The notes under the pieces were generated by a model that saw only the letters and a program-made list of their open reading frames with translations, ran no database searches and was not told the DNA's origin. Made by a program: the position numbers and the translations under genes. Below, in pieces: positions 12,351-19,989 of a stretch of 31,723 nucleotides of DNA. This DNA comes from a virus: positions 1 to 31,723 of the IMG/VR virus record IMGVR_UViG_3300025585_000119; one strand, given 5' to 3'. Position 1 is the stretch's first letter; each line of letters starts with the position of its first letter.

Positions 12351-13916
12351 CTAGGTTTTGATGATGTAATTTAGGACAACGCAAGGTGGAACTGTGGCGT
12401 GTCTGTTATCACTACCAGCAGAGGCATTTGAGATTGATGGAGTGAAAGTATGGCTGTGATTAATGTTCGTGGATGCTGTGGTAGCTGTGCTAGCGTCAGC
12501 AGACATTTTAAAAACTTGTGGTGCTGAGTTTGGAACTGATGCTACACCAGCAGAATTGTAAACCCAGAAATATTGACCACTGCCAGGGCCGTGTGTGTGG
12601 CTACCACCATTAGTAGAGGTGCTACCACCACTAACTGTGTTAGGGTGTGTATGTGATGCTAATTCAGCAGTTGTTAACTGGTGTGTTTCTTCCCCTAACC
12701 ATTGTCCCCTAGTTCTTGCCGTTTGTGCTGTTCCTGAAGGCAGGCCAGTGCCAGATGAATTTAACCCTGTACCTGTACCAGCACCCATGGGAAGTCTTCC
12801 CCTTAAGTCTGGTAGATTAAAAGTTGTGCTACCATCCCCTGCACCATAGGTGGTTCCGATAACACCAAAAAGGGTTGCATAGGTGGTTCTACTGACTGCT
12901 GAAGCATCACACAGCAGATATCCAGTTGGGGCAGAAGATCCTGCATATGGCATCAACGATCCTGTCGGCACCCCTGGAGATGCCACCCATGAAGGTGCAG
13001 AAGTTCCATTGGATTGCAGTAGTTGACCTGAAGTACCAGCAGCTAAAAAACTAGTTGCACCTGATCCAGTGTTGTATGGAATTTGGCCTGCACCACCACC
13101 AGCCAAACTTGTTGCTGTTGCTGAATTACCTGTACAACTTGCAGAACTACCAGTTGTATTTTGGTTTAAGGTTGGAACATCTGCTGCTTGAATGCTTGCT
13201 AGAATTGCATTAGTTCCATCTGATCTAAGATATTTCCCGCTAGACTGGGTTCCTGTCAAAGCATTGATGGCTGCCTGTTGGGTGGTTTGACCTGTTCCAC
13301 CCTTGGCAATAGATACTGTGGCCAATGTGGTCGTTATTGCTGTAGTACCTGTGCCTGTCACATCACCAGAAAGCGTGATTGACTGATTAGCTGTCAGATA
13401 AGTGGATGTGTCCAGGCTGAATGTTCCTGATGCTGTCATTTTTACAAATGAACTAGAAACATAGGAAAGCCCTGACAAGGATGTCAGATTAGTAGAGGAT
13501 GCCTGACCACCCAATCCTGCTAGGGTGTAGGTCGGAATATTCAAAGTATTACTAACCAGTGTTGCCGATCCTGATGAACCAGTGGTGGTTAATGAGGTTA
13601 TTCTGTTGGTGTAGGCTGTTCCCCAATTTGTCTGATCACTTGTAGTGGGAATTGAATAACCTGCAGTCAGGGTGATAGCCAATGTTCCACTGGTGGTGAT
13701 CGGGCTGCCACTGATGGAAAGTCCTGTGGGCACAGTAGCTGCCACTGATGTGACAGTGCCAGAATTTGTGCTAAAAATAGCTATGGAATTATCAGACTTT
13801 TTTAAGAACAACACCCCATCTGCAATGTTGCACCCTAATTCCCCTACCAACAAATCACTGGATGTTGCCACCTTGCTGACTGTTGATGTAGATTTGGGTT
13901 TGATAGGATTGGCCAT
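12351..13916 (-). CDS. Tail fibre with phage tail-collar domain
   Basis: This 521-residue protein is a receptor-binding type fibre. Residues 1-310 are Ser/Thr/Gly/Ala-rich with repeating beta segments (for example LSGDVTGTGTTAITTTLATV and AKGGTGQTTQQAAINALTG) typical of fibre shafts. About residues 315-385 carry a tail-collar domain: GSLMPYAGSSAPTGYLLCDA, TYATLFGVIGTTYGAGDGSTTFNLPDLRGRLPMGAG. The remaining tip has histidine-rich turns (HQLTTAELASHTHPN, GSHTHGPG, HSHTFTPS), a pattern of metal-holding fibre tips, and ends PPCVVLNYIIKT. It should form trimers that contact the host surface. It lies two bases after the other fibre gene, so the two are made together. Firm call for the class; the receptor is unknown. 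Confidence 0.88.
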   Translation of the reverse strand: MANPIKPKSTSTVSKVATSSDLLVGELGCNIADGVLFLKKSDNSIAIFSTNSGTVTSVAATVPTGLSISGSPITTSGTLAITLTAGYSIPTTSDQTNWGTAYTNRITSLTTTGSSGSATLVSNTLNIPTYTLAGLGGQASSTNLTSLSGLSYVSSSFVKMTASGTFSLDTSTYLTANQSITLSGDVTGTGTTAITTTLATVSIAKGGTGQTTQQAAINALTGTQSSGKYLRSDGTNAILASIQAADVPTLNQNTTGSSASCTGNSATATSLAGGGAGQIPYNTGSGATSFLAAGTSGQLLQSNGTSAPSWVASPGVPTGSLMPYAGSSAPTGYLLCDASAVSRTTYATLFGVIGTTYGAGDGSTTFNLPDLRGRLPMGAGTGTGLNSSGTGLPSGTAQTARTRGQWLGEETHQLTTAELASHTHPNTVSGGSTSTNGGSHTHGPGSGQYFWVYNSAGVASVPNSAPQVFKMSADASTATTASTNINHSHTFTPSISNASAGSDNRHATVPPCVVLNYIIKT

Positions 13917-13918
13917 GC

Positions 13919-15142
13919 TTAGAAGGTCCCGCCATCTATGATGCTAGAGGGTGTTAAATAATCAGTATCAGCCACAGCACTGGTCAAAGCTGTTCCAGCA
14001 CCCTTTTTGATCAATGTGCCACTGGATAGGGCTGACAAATCAGCCCCTGTGCCACCCTTGCTTAATGCTATGGTGGATGCACTCCATGTGCCTGTTGCAA
14101 TTGTCCCCAATGTCGTGATGCTGGACTGACCAACATAATTGCTGGAAATGTCTATCCCTGCACCACTCACTGTGATCCTGTTTGTTGTGCCAACTGCTGA
14201 CAGGGTGGCACCCGCCCTTGACAGACCATCACCAGCCACTATTTCAGCAGTCTTTGAAAACTGACTAAATTCAAGGTTTGTAGACCCAAGGGTGATGACA
14301 GATGAATCTGAAATCAAAACCCATCCAGTGTCAGCATTGGTGGTGCCAGCTTCCACAAAACAAAACATGCCAGGTGAAACTTCATCTGATGAATCAGCAT
14401 CTGTTGACCTGCTCCAAGATGATGATGCCACAACATAAATCCCATTCTGGGTCAGTGTGGTTTGATCCTTCACCAGCACCCTGTCACCAACAGACAGGCT
14501 AACACCATCTATGGTCTGTGCCCCTGACAGGGTGATGTTTGCAGTGGTGGCTGCCCTTACTGATTGCTTGATGTCCAGGCTTGATGTGAGTGCATCCGCA
14601 TAACTTTTATTGACGGCATCACCTGCATTTACTGGTGCTGCCAGGTTGGTGATTTTCTGGTTGTTTAGTGACACTGAACCAGTAGGTGCAGCCATCTGGT
14701 CTAATCTGCTGGACCTCACAGCCGTGTCAAAGTCTGATATTTTGGCACTGGTCAGGCTGGGAATGTCCGCTGAAACCAAGGACCGGAATGATGGTGCCCC
14801 ATTGGACCCGTTAGGTCCTGCAAACATGGTGTTTTGGGTTGCTGTCGCAACACCAGTCCCACCATTGGCCACAGCATTAACAAAAGTTCCAGCCAGGGAA
14901 CCATTGAAAGTAGTGGTGTCAGAAAAAGTCTTGGCACCTGTGATGGTCTGGGTTGTTCCCAAAGTGCAGAAGGCACCAACACCACCAACAGCCACCACTG
15001 AGGTGGCAACACCAGAAGAATCACCAAGTCCATAGTATAAGATCTGGTTAACCTCATTCATGGCCAGTTCACTTGCTGAAAGTGAATTAGGTGCCAAGGA
15101 AGATCCTGAAGCCCTTCTTTTTATTCTCAATGTGTTTGCCAT
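13919..15142 (-). CDS. Tail fibre/structural protein
   Basis: This 407-residue protein has a typical fibre composition: many short Ser/Thr/Ala/Gly beta repeats, no long hydrophobic core and no cleavage motif. A recognisable fibre segment lies about residues 155-275 (NQKITNLAAPVNAGDAVNKSYAD, then DGVSLSVGDRVLVKDQTTLTQNGIYVV and DTGWVLIS), a module widely shared among phage fibres. Its N terminus (MANTLRIKRRASGSSLAPNSLSASELAMNE) resembles the adaptor start of such fibres, and the next gene begins with a similar pattern. The start ATG shares a base with the upstream stop (TAATG). The gene pair may form one composite fibre, with this protein nearer to the tail and the collar-domain protein at the tip. 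Confidence 0.8.
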   Translation of the reverse strand: MANTLRIKRRASGSSLAPNSLSASELAMNEVNQILYYGLGDSSGVATSVVAVGGVGAFCTLGTTQTITGAKTFSDTTTFNGSLAGTFVNAVANGGTGVATATQNTMFAGPNGSNGAPSFRSLVSADIPSLTSAKISDFDTAVRSSRLDQMAAPTGSVSLNNQKITNLAAPVNAGDAVNKSYADALTSSLDIKQSVRAATTANITLSGAQTIDGVSLSVGDRVLVKDQTTLTQNGIYVVASSSWSRSTDADSSDEVSPGMFCFVEAGTTNADTGWVLISDSSVITLGSTNLEFSQFSKTAEIVAGDGLSRAGATLSAVGTTNRITVSGAGIDISSNYVGQSSITTLGTIATGTWSASTIALSKGGTGADLSALSSGTLIKKGAGTALTSAVADTDYLTPSSIIDGGTF

Positions 15143-15468
15143 TACATGTTCCCCCCATCTAGAGTGCTTGAATTAATCCATTTAGCCGGGCCTGTTCGAT
15201 ATTGCAGTACTTCCCTGTCTGCTAGTGGCAGTGTAAAAAGCACATCTTCAAGAATTGCCACAGATCCTGCTGGCCCTTGGTCACCTGGGTCACCCTTGGG
15301 ACCTGGTGGTCCATGCAAATAAATTTCAATTTTGGGTTGATTGTTTTGGACCACCACCATGGGTGCTGGATCCAAAGTGACTTGTGCGGGTGGTGCATCT
15401 ATAAGGATTGATGAATGATCCTGGATGGTGATATCAGATCCTGAATCAATCAAAATTGTGTCTGTCAT
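15142..15468 (-). CDS. Short tail protein with collagen-like repeat
   Basis: This 108-residue protein has a beta-rich N-terminal domain (residues 1-50) with an aspartate-rich start. A run of collagen-like Gly-X-Y triplets follows (GPPGPKGDPGDQGPAG, about residues 53-68), then a C-terminal domain ending STLDGGNM. Collagen-like stretches in phage tail proteins form trimeric stalks and often link fibres to the baseplate. Its start overlaps the upstream stop by four bases (ATGA) and its stop overlaps the fibre start by one, so it is strongly coupled with the fibre genes. I infer a trimeric adaptor or neck passage between tail tip and fibres. Confidence 0.7.
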   Translation of the reverse strand: MTDTILIDSGSDITIQDHSSILIDAPPAQVTLDPAPMVVVQNNQPKIEIYLHGPPGPKGDPGDQGPAGSVAILEDVLFTLPLADREVLQYRTGPAKWINSSTLDGGNM

Positions 15469-15809
15469 CTGGTGACCTCAGCACTCACATAAATCTGCCC
15501 TTGGATCAATCTGATGACAGTGGCCCCTGTGACCAGTTCCAGGTCATAATAATAGGTTTTTCCAGGCGTGTAATTGGCTGTGGTGGTGGCAGGTATCGTA
15601 AGCGTTATTTCACCAGTGGCACCACCTAGTGTGATGTTGGTTGGTGACACAAGATTCCACAGTGTCGTGCTGGCCTCTATGGTTTCCCTGGCCTGAGATC
15701 TTGCCGAATATCCGGTCAGATTAACAGGGTTTCCATTGCTGTCTTTGTATGTGCAGGAAAGACTGAAAGTGCTGCCTTGGTCCAGCGTGAAATTGACTTC
15801 ACTTGCCAT
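15465..15809 (-). CDS. BppU-like baseplate/adaptor domain protein
   Basis: From the ATG at 15809, chosen because AGGGGAA lies eight bases upstream, this is a 114-residue protein. It reads FTLDQGSTFSLSCTYKDSNGNPVNLTGYSARSQARE, then ITLTIPATTTANYTPGKTYYYDLELVTGATVIRLIQGQIYVSAEVTR. That is the beta-sandwich pattern of the BppU N-terminal-type domain that attaches receptor-binding parts to the baseplate in some siphoviruses. A longer frame to 15899 would overlap the upstream gene by 101 bases. It overlaps the upstream stop by 11 bases and the collagen-like gene by four. A structural role in the tail tip is likely; the exact position is inferred. Confidence 0.7.
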   Translation of the reverse strand: MASEVNFTLDQGSTFSLSCTYKDSNGNPVNLTGYSARSQARETIEASTTLWNLVSPTNITLGGATGEITLTIPATTTANYTPGKTYYYDLELVTGATVIRLIQGQIYVSAEVTR

Positions 15810-16059
15810 GCTTTTTTCCCCTGTCCTGAAGCAATCTTGCCTGAATTTGTCTAAGGGTTTTTGTGACCATTTCCCTGGTATATTCCCCAGGTTTTTCAAT
15901 TATCTCAATGACCAAGCATTCATCCTGAAACACATAAAGGCCTGTGATTCCCTGATAATGCCAGTGCTGATCCTTCCCAAATGATACCCCAGCCCTCCTT
16001 GCATCTGCCAACAGTACAGACTGAGACCAGCTAGAATGCAGGGAAAAATGAACTACCAT
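15799..16059 (-). CDS. Hypothetical small tail-region protein
   Basis: This 86-residue protein is not recognised. It has an N-terminal aromatic and histidine-rich segment (FSLHSSWSQSVLLADARRAGVSF), a beta hairpin (WHYQGITGLYVFQDECLVIEII) and a basic C-terminal helix (MVTKTLRQIQARLLQDRGKKHGK). There is no signal peptide or membrane segment. It sits two bases after the 508-residue structural gene and overlaps the BppU-like gene by 11 bases, so it belongs to the tail operon. It could be a small virion part or an assembly factor. Confidence 0.55.
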   Translation of the reverse strand: MVVHFSLHSSWSQSVLLADARRAGVSFGKDQHWHYQGITGLYVFQDECLVIEIIEKPGEYTREMVTKTLRQIQARLLQDRGKKHGK

Positions 16060-16061
16060 GG

Positions 16062-17588
16062 CTAAACCCCCAGACTGGTAATGTATGCGTCCGGGTGGAC
16101 GGACTTTACCCTATAGAAATTCTGTTTGTAATGATCAAAATAAAATGTGGCACCCTGCTGTTCTGTGAGTGGTTCATTTGTCAGCCTGTATTTAGCACTG
16201 CCCCATCTGGAAAAAGCTAAAGCTATTTTTGCTGCTTTGCGTTTACTGAAATCTTCTGGCCACTGTTCAGTTGCAGCAATGTTCCAGATGACTCTGGAAT
16301 CAATCCAGATGGTTCCAAGTGGCAACCCTGTGGGATAACATCCGTACTCATCAGACGCTGCAAAAATCCTGATGAAAGTGTCTACTGTCTGATTAGGGTG
16401 TGCAGGATCAAAAATATTGGCAAAATCCAAGGTTTGATAGCCGTTAAATTCTGAATTGGTGTATCCACTGAACCCAGATAATTCACCAGTGCTATTGTCA
16501 CTGCTGATGTAATTCACACCACTTGAAACCAATGGGTAAAAGTTTGGAAGTGATAAGTGAATTCTTCCCGGTATCCCAGCATAGATTTTAAGATCACTCC
16601 AGTAAGTTAAAGTGTCTTCATCCCATGTCAGGATTTCATCAATAAATCCAAGATTAATGTGTTTTAAAGTGTATTCATTTGCTAAATCATAAGTGTAATT
16701 TTCAAAGTGTGCATCAGGTAGCACCACCCTGATCTGTGGTGGTGGGTTTGTCTGACCGCTGTAAGTGATAGACAAAGTCTCAGGAATCAAACCAGATTCT
16801 GTCATAGCTGTTTGATTTGCAAGGATGCTAGAATCAAGAATGTCCATCAATGTATATGTGGTGGTTGGAAGTGTGAGTTCATCAGCTTCATAGTACAATC
16901 TTCCAAAACCCATATTAGGACCGGAAAAATAAATGATGATTCCTGGTTTATTCATTGGATAATAAGGGCCATACCAAGAATTAAAATAATGATTTATATG
17001 CACACTGTGTGACTGAACTTGATTAGCGTAAGCATTAAAAAATGATGTCTGAAATGGCAATGAATTTAATGAGCCATAGGCAGCATCAAGATTGTTGAAT
17101 ACTCCATACCTGATTAAATTTCTGTTCTGCCCACCATAATTAATCACACCCAGACTTGGGCAATCTTTGAATACTGCTGGAACATCAGGACAGCATGGAA
17201 TTTCTGGAAGTGTTGCTGCTGCTGGTGCCCATGCGTTTAAATAAGCATAATTAGTAATTGGAAAAAGAATGTGAAACAGATATCCACTTTGACTGGTTGC
17301 AAAGTCAATTGCATTAGTCTGATTCTGAGCATCTGTTTTTGTAGCGTAAACCTTGCCAATTGTTGAAACACTTTGTCTCAGATAATAAATTTTACCTTCT
17401 TCTAATTCTGCTGGTGGATACACATAGGAACCACTGATGTAGACCCTTGAAAAGAAAACTGTGTATATGTTGTCATTCACCAAAGTTACAGATAAAGAAT
17501 AAGTGATTTCATTGGTGCTGGCATTTACTTCTGTGCATTGAACGACAGGAACAGCCCCTCCAGATATAAATGTTGTTGCAAACTGCAT
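16062..17588 (-). CDS. Large tail-tip structural protein, unknown family
   Basis: This 508-residue protein lies among tail-tip genes and reads as beta-rich and aromatic, with a high share of Tyr, Asn and Pro (for example HHYFNSWYGPYYPMNKPG-like stretches near residues 195-215). No enzymatic motif or transmembrane helix is visible. The DNA is somewhat more AT-rich than its neighbours, with many Asn/Tyr codons, which may indicate recent exchange of a host-contact gene. It is translated by TGATG coupling to the coiled-coil protein upstream. A carbohydrate-binding, baseplate or fibre-like role is plausible. I do not recognise a family, so only the structural location is supported. Confidence 0.6.
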   Translation of the reverse strand: MQFATTFISGGAVPVVQCTEVNASTNEITYSLSVTLVNDNIYTVFFSRVYISGSYVYPPAELEEGKIYYLRQSVSTIGKVYATKTDAQNQTNAIDFATSQSGYLFHILFPITNYAYLNAWAPAAATLPEIPCCPDVPAVFKDCPSLGVINYGGQNRNLIRYGVFNNLDAAYGSLNSLPFQTSFFNAYANQVQSHSVHINHYFNSWYGPYYPMNKPGIIIYFSGPNMGFGRLYYEADELTLPTTTYTLMDILDSSILANQTAMTESGLIPETLSITYSGQTNPPPQIRVVLPDAHFENYTYDLANEYTLKHINLGFIDEILTWDEDTLTYWSDLKIYAGIPGRIHLSLPNFYPLVSSGVNYISSDNSTGELSGFSGYTNSEFNGYQTLDFANIFDPAHPNQTVDTFIRIFAASDEYGCYPTGLPLGTIWIDSRVIWNIAATEQWPEDFSKRKAAKIALAFSRWGSAKYRLTNEPLTEQQGATFYFDHYKQNFYRVKSVHPDAYITSLGV

Positions 17589-19012
17589 CAGCCCCCCAGT
17601 GCCGTAATTCTGGCATCAAGGGAATTGTAATTGTTGGTGATGTCTGCCTGGGCTGTGGCTAAATCAGTCTGCAGGCTTATTATGTTTGCCTCTGCTGTGG
17701 CCAGTCTCCCAAGAATGTCTGTGATGTCACTGGAATTCCCAGCCACATCTGAAAGCAGATTGGTCACATCAGTCTGGATGGTTGAAAGTTGGCTTGTTAT
17801 GGTGCCAAGATCCGTGTTTATGGTGCTGATTGAAGACTGGATGGAACTGATGTCTGATGTGTGTGTGCTGACATCACCCTGCAAAGTGACAATATCAGCC
17901 TGAGCTATTCCCAAGTCAGTTTGCAAATTAGTCACATCTGTCTGAAGGGTTGCCAAATCAACATCAGCAAATTCAATCCCAGTGGCACCTGTGTTGATTT
18001 TTAAAAACTTCCCACCCTCACCTGTGTAGCTGTTTGGAGTGTCGTTCAAATTTTTAAAACTGATCGTGTGAAATCCCTTTTCAGATGCACCATCAGCACC
18101 ATAAAAACTATAAGCGACTGGTGTTTCCTCATCATTAACCAGTTCAAGCTTGGCATAAGTGCTTGGATTATTTGGGTTTCCTCCACCTGTGATGCTGTTT
18201 TTGGTGGTGATGTTGTTGTCACTAAAACTGATTCCAGCATTTGAACTGCTGACTGTCAGAACCTTATAGGTGTTGGTGGATCCATAGGATGGTGGGGTGT
18301 CCGTCAAGCTGATGAAGGAATCTGAAACACCCGTGACAATGTCACCAAATTCTAGGCCATCTGCTGTGGCATTTACCTGCACCACCCTGCCAGCATTTCC
18401 CACATAAGATTTTGCGTCCACATCAGACAAAGCCAAAAAGTTTCTGATCACTGCGTTATCATAGTCGGCACCTGACAAAGTTACTGTGGACACCACCAGA
18501 CCATTGACTGGATCACAGGTGACATCCGTGACCACATCTATGACTGCATTCCCAGCACCACCACCAGTTCCAGCAGCAGGTGGCTTGGCTATCAGCACCA
18601 TTGGGTCATTGGTGGTGGCATCAGCACTGAACACTTTCCCCAGGTAGAATCCTGCACCAACTGTGGGTGCTGTGGTGGTCCCAGTCTGGGATGGGACCCA
18701 GATGGTGCAGGTGATCCCGCCATTAATGATTCCGTATTCGTCAATTTTTCCCCACTGCCATTTCCCTGTCGACTCCTTCCCTATGTTCATGGGAAACATG
18801 GTAGTAGCACCCACCAGTTTCCATGCCTTAACAGTGTTGTCATAGGTTCCCGTGATGGATGATGGGACATAGGCCCAAACAAATCTGGCTGACTGGTCCT
18901 GTGGTGAAAGGGTGCTAAGTTCTGGAGAAAATTCCCCATTCTTGGACTTTTTTAAAAGTCTCACCAGATCCCTGGCAGTCTCAAAGGTAAAGGCAAATGG
19001 TTCACCAGCCAT
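17588..19012 (-). CDS. Tail structural protein with long C-terminal coiled coil
   Basis: This 474-residue protein has two parts. The N-terminal two thirds (about 1-350) are beta-rich and fibre-like, with segments such as GDIVTGVSDSFISLTDTPPSYG and HTISFKNLNDTPNSYTGEGG repeating a DTP-S-Y motif seen in fibre knobs. Residues about 355-474 are a striking run of heptad-like repeats built on LQTDVTNLQTDL, ISSIQSSISTINTDL and LATAQADITN, which predicts a long trimeric coiled coil. It probably forms a stalk or central spike at the tail tip. It is coupled by TAATG and TGATG to its neighbours. The class is likely; the exact placement is unknown. Confidence 0.7.
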   Translation of the reverse strand: MAGEPFAFTFETARDLVRLLKKSKNGEFSPELSTLSPQDQSARFVWAYVPSSITGTYDNTVKAWKLVGATTMFPMNIGKESTGKWQWGKIDEYGIINGGITCTIWVPSQTGTTTAPTVGAGFYLGKVFSADATTNDPMVLIAKPPAAGTGGGAGNAVIDVVTDVTCDPVNGLVVSTVTLSGADYDNAVIRNFLALSDVDAKSYVGNAGRVVQVNATADGLEFGDIVTGVSDSFISLTDTPPSYGSTNTYKVLTVSSSNAGISFSDNNITTKNSITGGGNPNNPSTYAKLELVNDEETPVAYSFYGADGASEKGFHTISFKNLNDTPNSYTGEGGKFLKINTGATGIEFADVDLATLQTDVTNLQTDLGIAQADIVTLQGDVSTHTSDISSIQSSISTINTDLGTITSQLSTIQTDVTNLLSDVAGNSSDITDILGRLATAEANIISLQTDLATAQADITNNYNSLDARITALGG

Positions 19013-19980
19013 TAAAAGAACCCCAGTCCAGGAAGGGTGGCAAAATCTATGGTCTTATACACATCATCAGACGCAAACTGCCGATACACAGCAGCAGCAT
19101 TGGCAGCATTTTTCCCACCATTACCATTTAGATCCACTGGGACAGTGACCGGGTTTCCATTCCCATCCAATGCCTGGACCATGTCCCCATTGGCCTTTCT
19201 GATCCTGAATCCCTGGTCCCTGATCCTGAGATCCCAGCCAACAAAAGTGTTGCCGTTCATCTCAGTGGAAATTTCCAGTTCATAGGTTAAACGCCAATAT
19301 TTCACAGCCCCTTCCAGAATGGGTTCAGTGGCTATGCCTTTTATCCTGGCTGAATTGGCTGCAAAGTTTAGGGTCATCCCTGTGGATGTCACAAAATTGA
19401 CTGTGGCTGAATTTACCCGCCCAATGTAAGTGGCCAATGTGTAGGCATTGATTGCACTTGCATTGCAACCAATGGAAACCACAGGCCTGTATTTTTCCAC
19501 TGTGATGGGGGGGTAAAAAGGATCCCCTGCACTGTTGGTTAGGTCTACTATTTTGGGATACTGTACAAAGCTGATTTTTACATCAGGCTGCCTGAGCAGT
19601 GGATCTGCCTGCCTGTCTGCAGGTTCCTGCCCCTGTTGCTGGGTGCTGACCTGGGGTGGTGCAGCAGCCCCACTGTCTGTGCTGGATGATGTCCCGCTGT
19701 CTGGGTTGCTGGTGTATTCACAGACCACTTTCCAAGTCTGTGGGTCATTCTGTTCTGGATTTATGCTCACATTGGAACAGTAGGTGTCATCATCCCCTGG
19801 GTAATTGTCACCAATCTTGGGACAGGATGCATGGCTGTAGATGGCATCATAGATTGCAACATCCGTCTGTTCCAATGTGTCCGTGTGAGCAATGAAAGAA
19901 CGAGTGTAAGTGTTCTGATAAGAACTATTAATAGTCCCTTTTCGTTCGTTCCAAAGCTCTTCAAAAATATCAATAGCCAT
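19012..19980 (-). CDS. Tail-tip protein downstream of tape measure
   Basis: This 322-residue protein is directly downstream of the tape measure gene, where distal-tail or baseplate-hub proteins usually lie. It has an N-terminal beta/alpha part (1-95), a low-complexity Ser/Gln/Ala/Pro linker (about 95-130) and a larger beta-rich C-terminal domain (130-322). The C-terminal domain contains VEKYRPVVSIGCNASAINAYTL, TVNFVTSTGMTLNFA and YWRLTYELEISTEMNGNTFVGWDLRIRDQGF. AAGGAAG precedes the ATG, and there is a nine-base gap from the tape measure stop. The sequence does not match a family I can name, so the tail-tip role rests on gene order. Confidence 0.65.
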   Translation of the reverse strand: MAIDIFEELWNERKGTINSSYQNTYTRSFIAHTDTLEQTDVAIYDAIYSHASCPKIGDNYPGDDDTYCSNVSINPEQNDPQTWKVVCEYTSNPDSGTSSSTDSGAAAPPQVSTQQQGQEPADRQADPLLRQPDVKISFVQYPKIVDLTNSAGDPFYPPITVEKYRPVVSIGCNASAINAYTLATYIGRVNSATVNFVTSTGMTLNFAANSARIKGIATEPILEGAVKYWRLTYELEISTEMNGNTFVGWDLRIRDQGFRIRKANGDMVQALDGNGNPVTVPVDLNGNGGKNAANAAAVYRQFASDDVYKTIDFATLPGLGFF

Positions 19981-19989
19981 GATTCTTCC

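Noticed and set aside
14610-15035. Plus-strand open frames opposite the tail fibre genes
   Set aside because: They are the complement of Ser/Thr/Gly-rich repeats and have no start signals or recognisable motifs; the fibre frames on the minus strand are clearly the coding ones.
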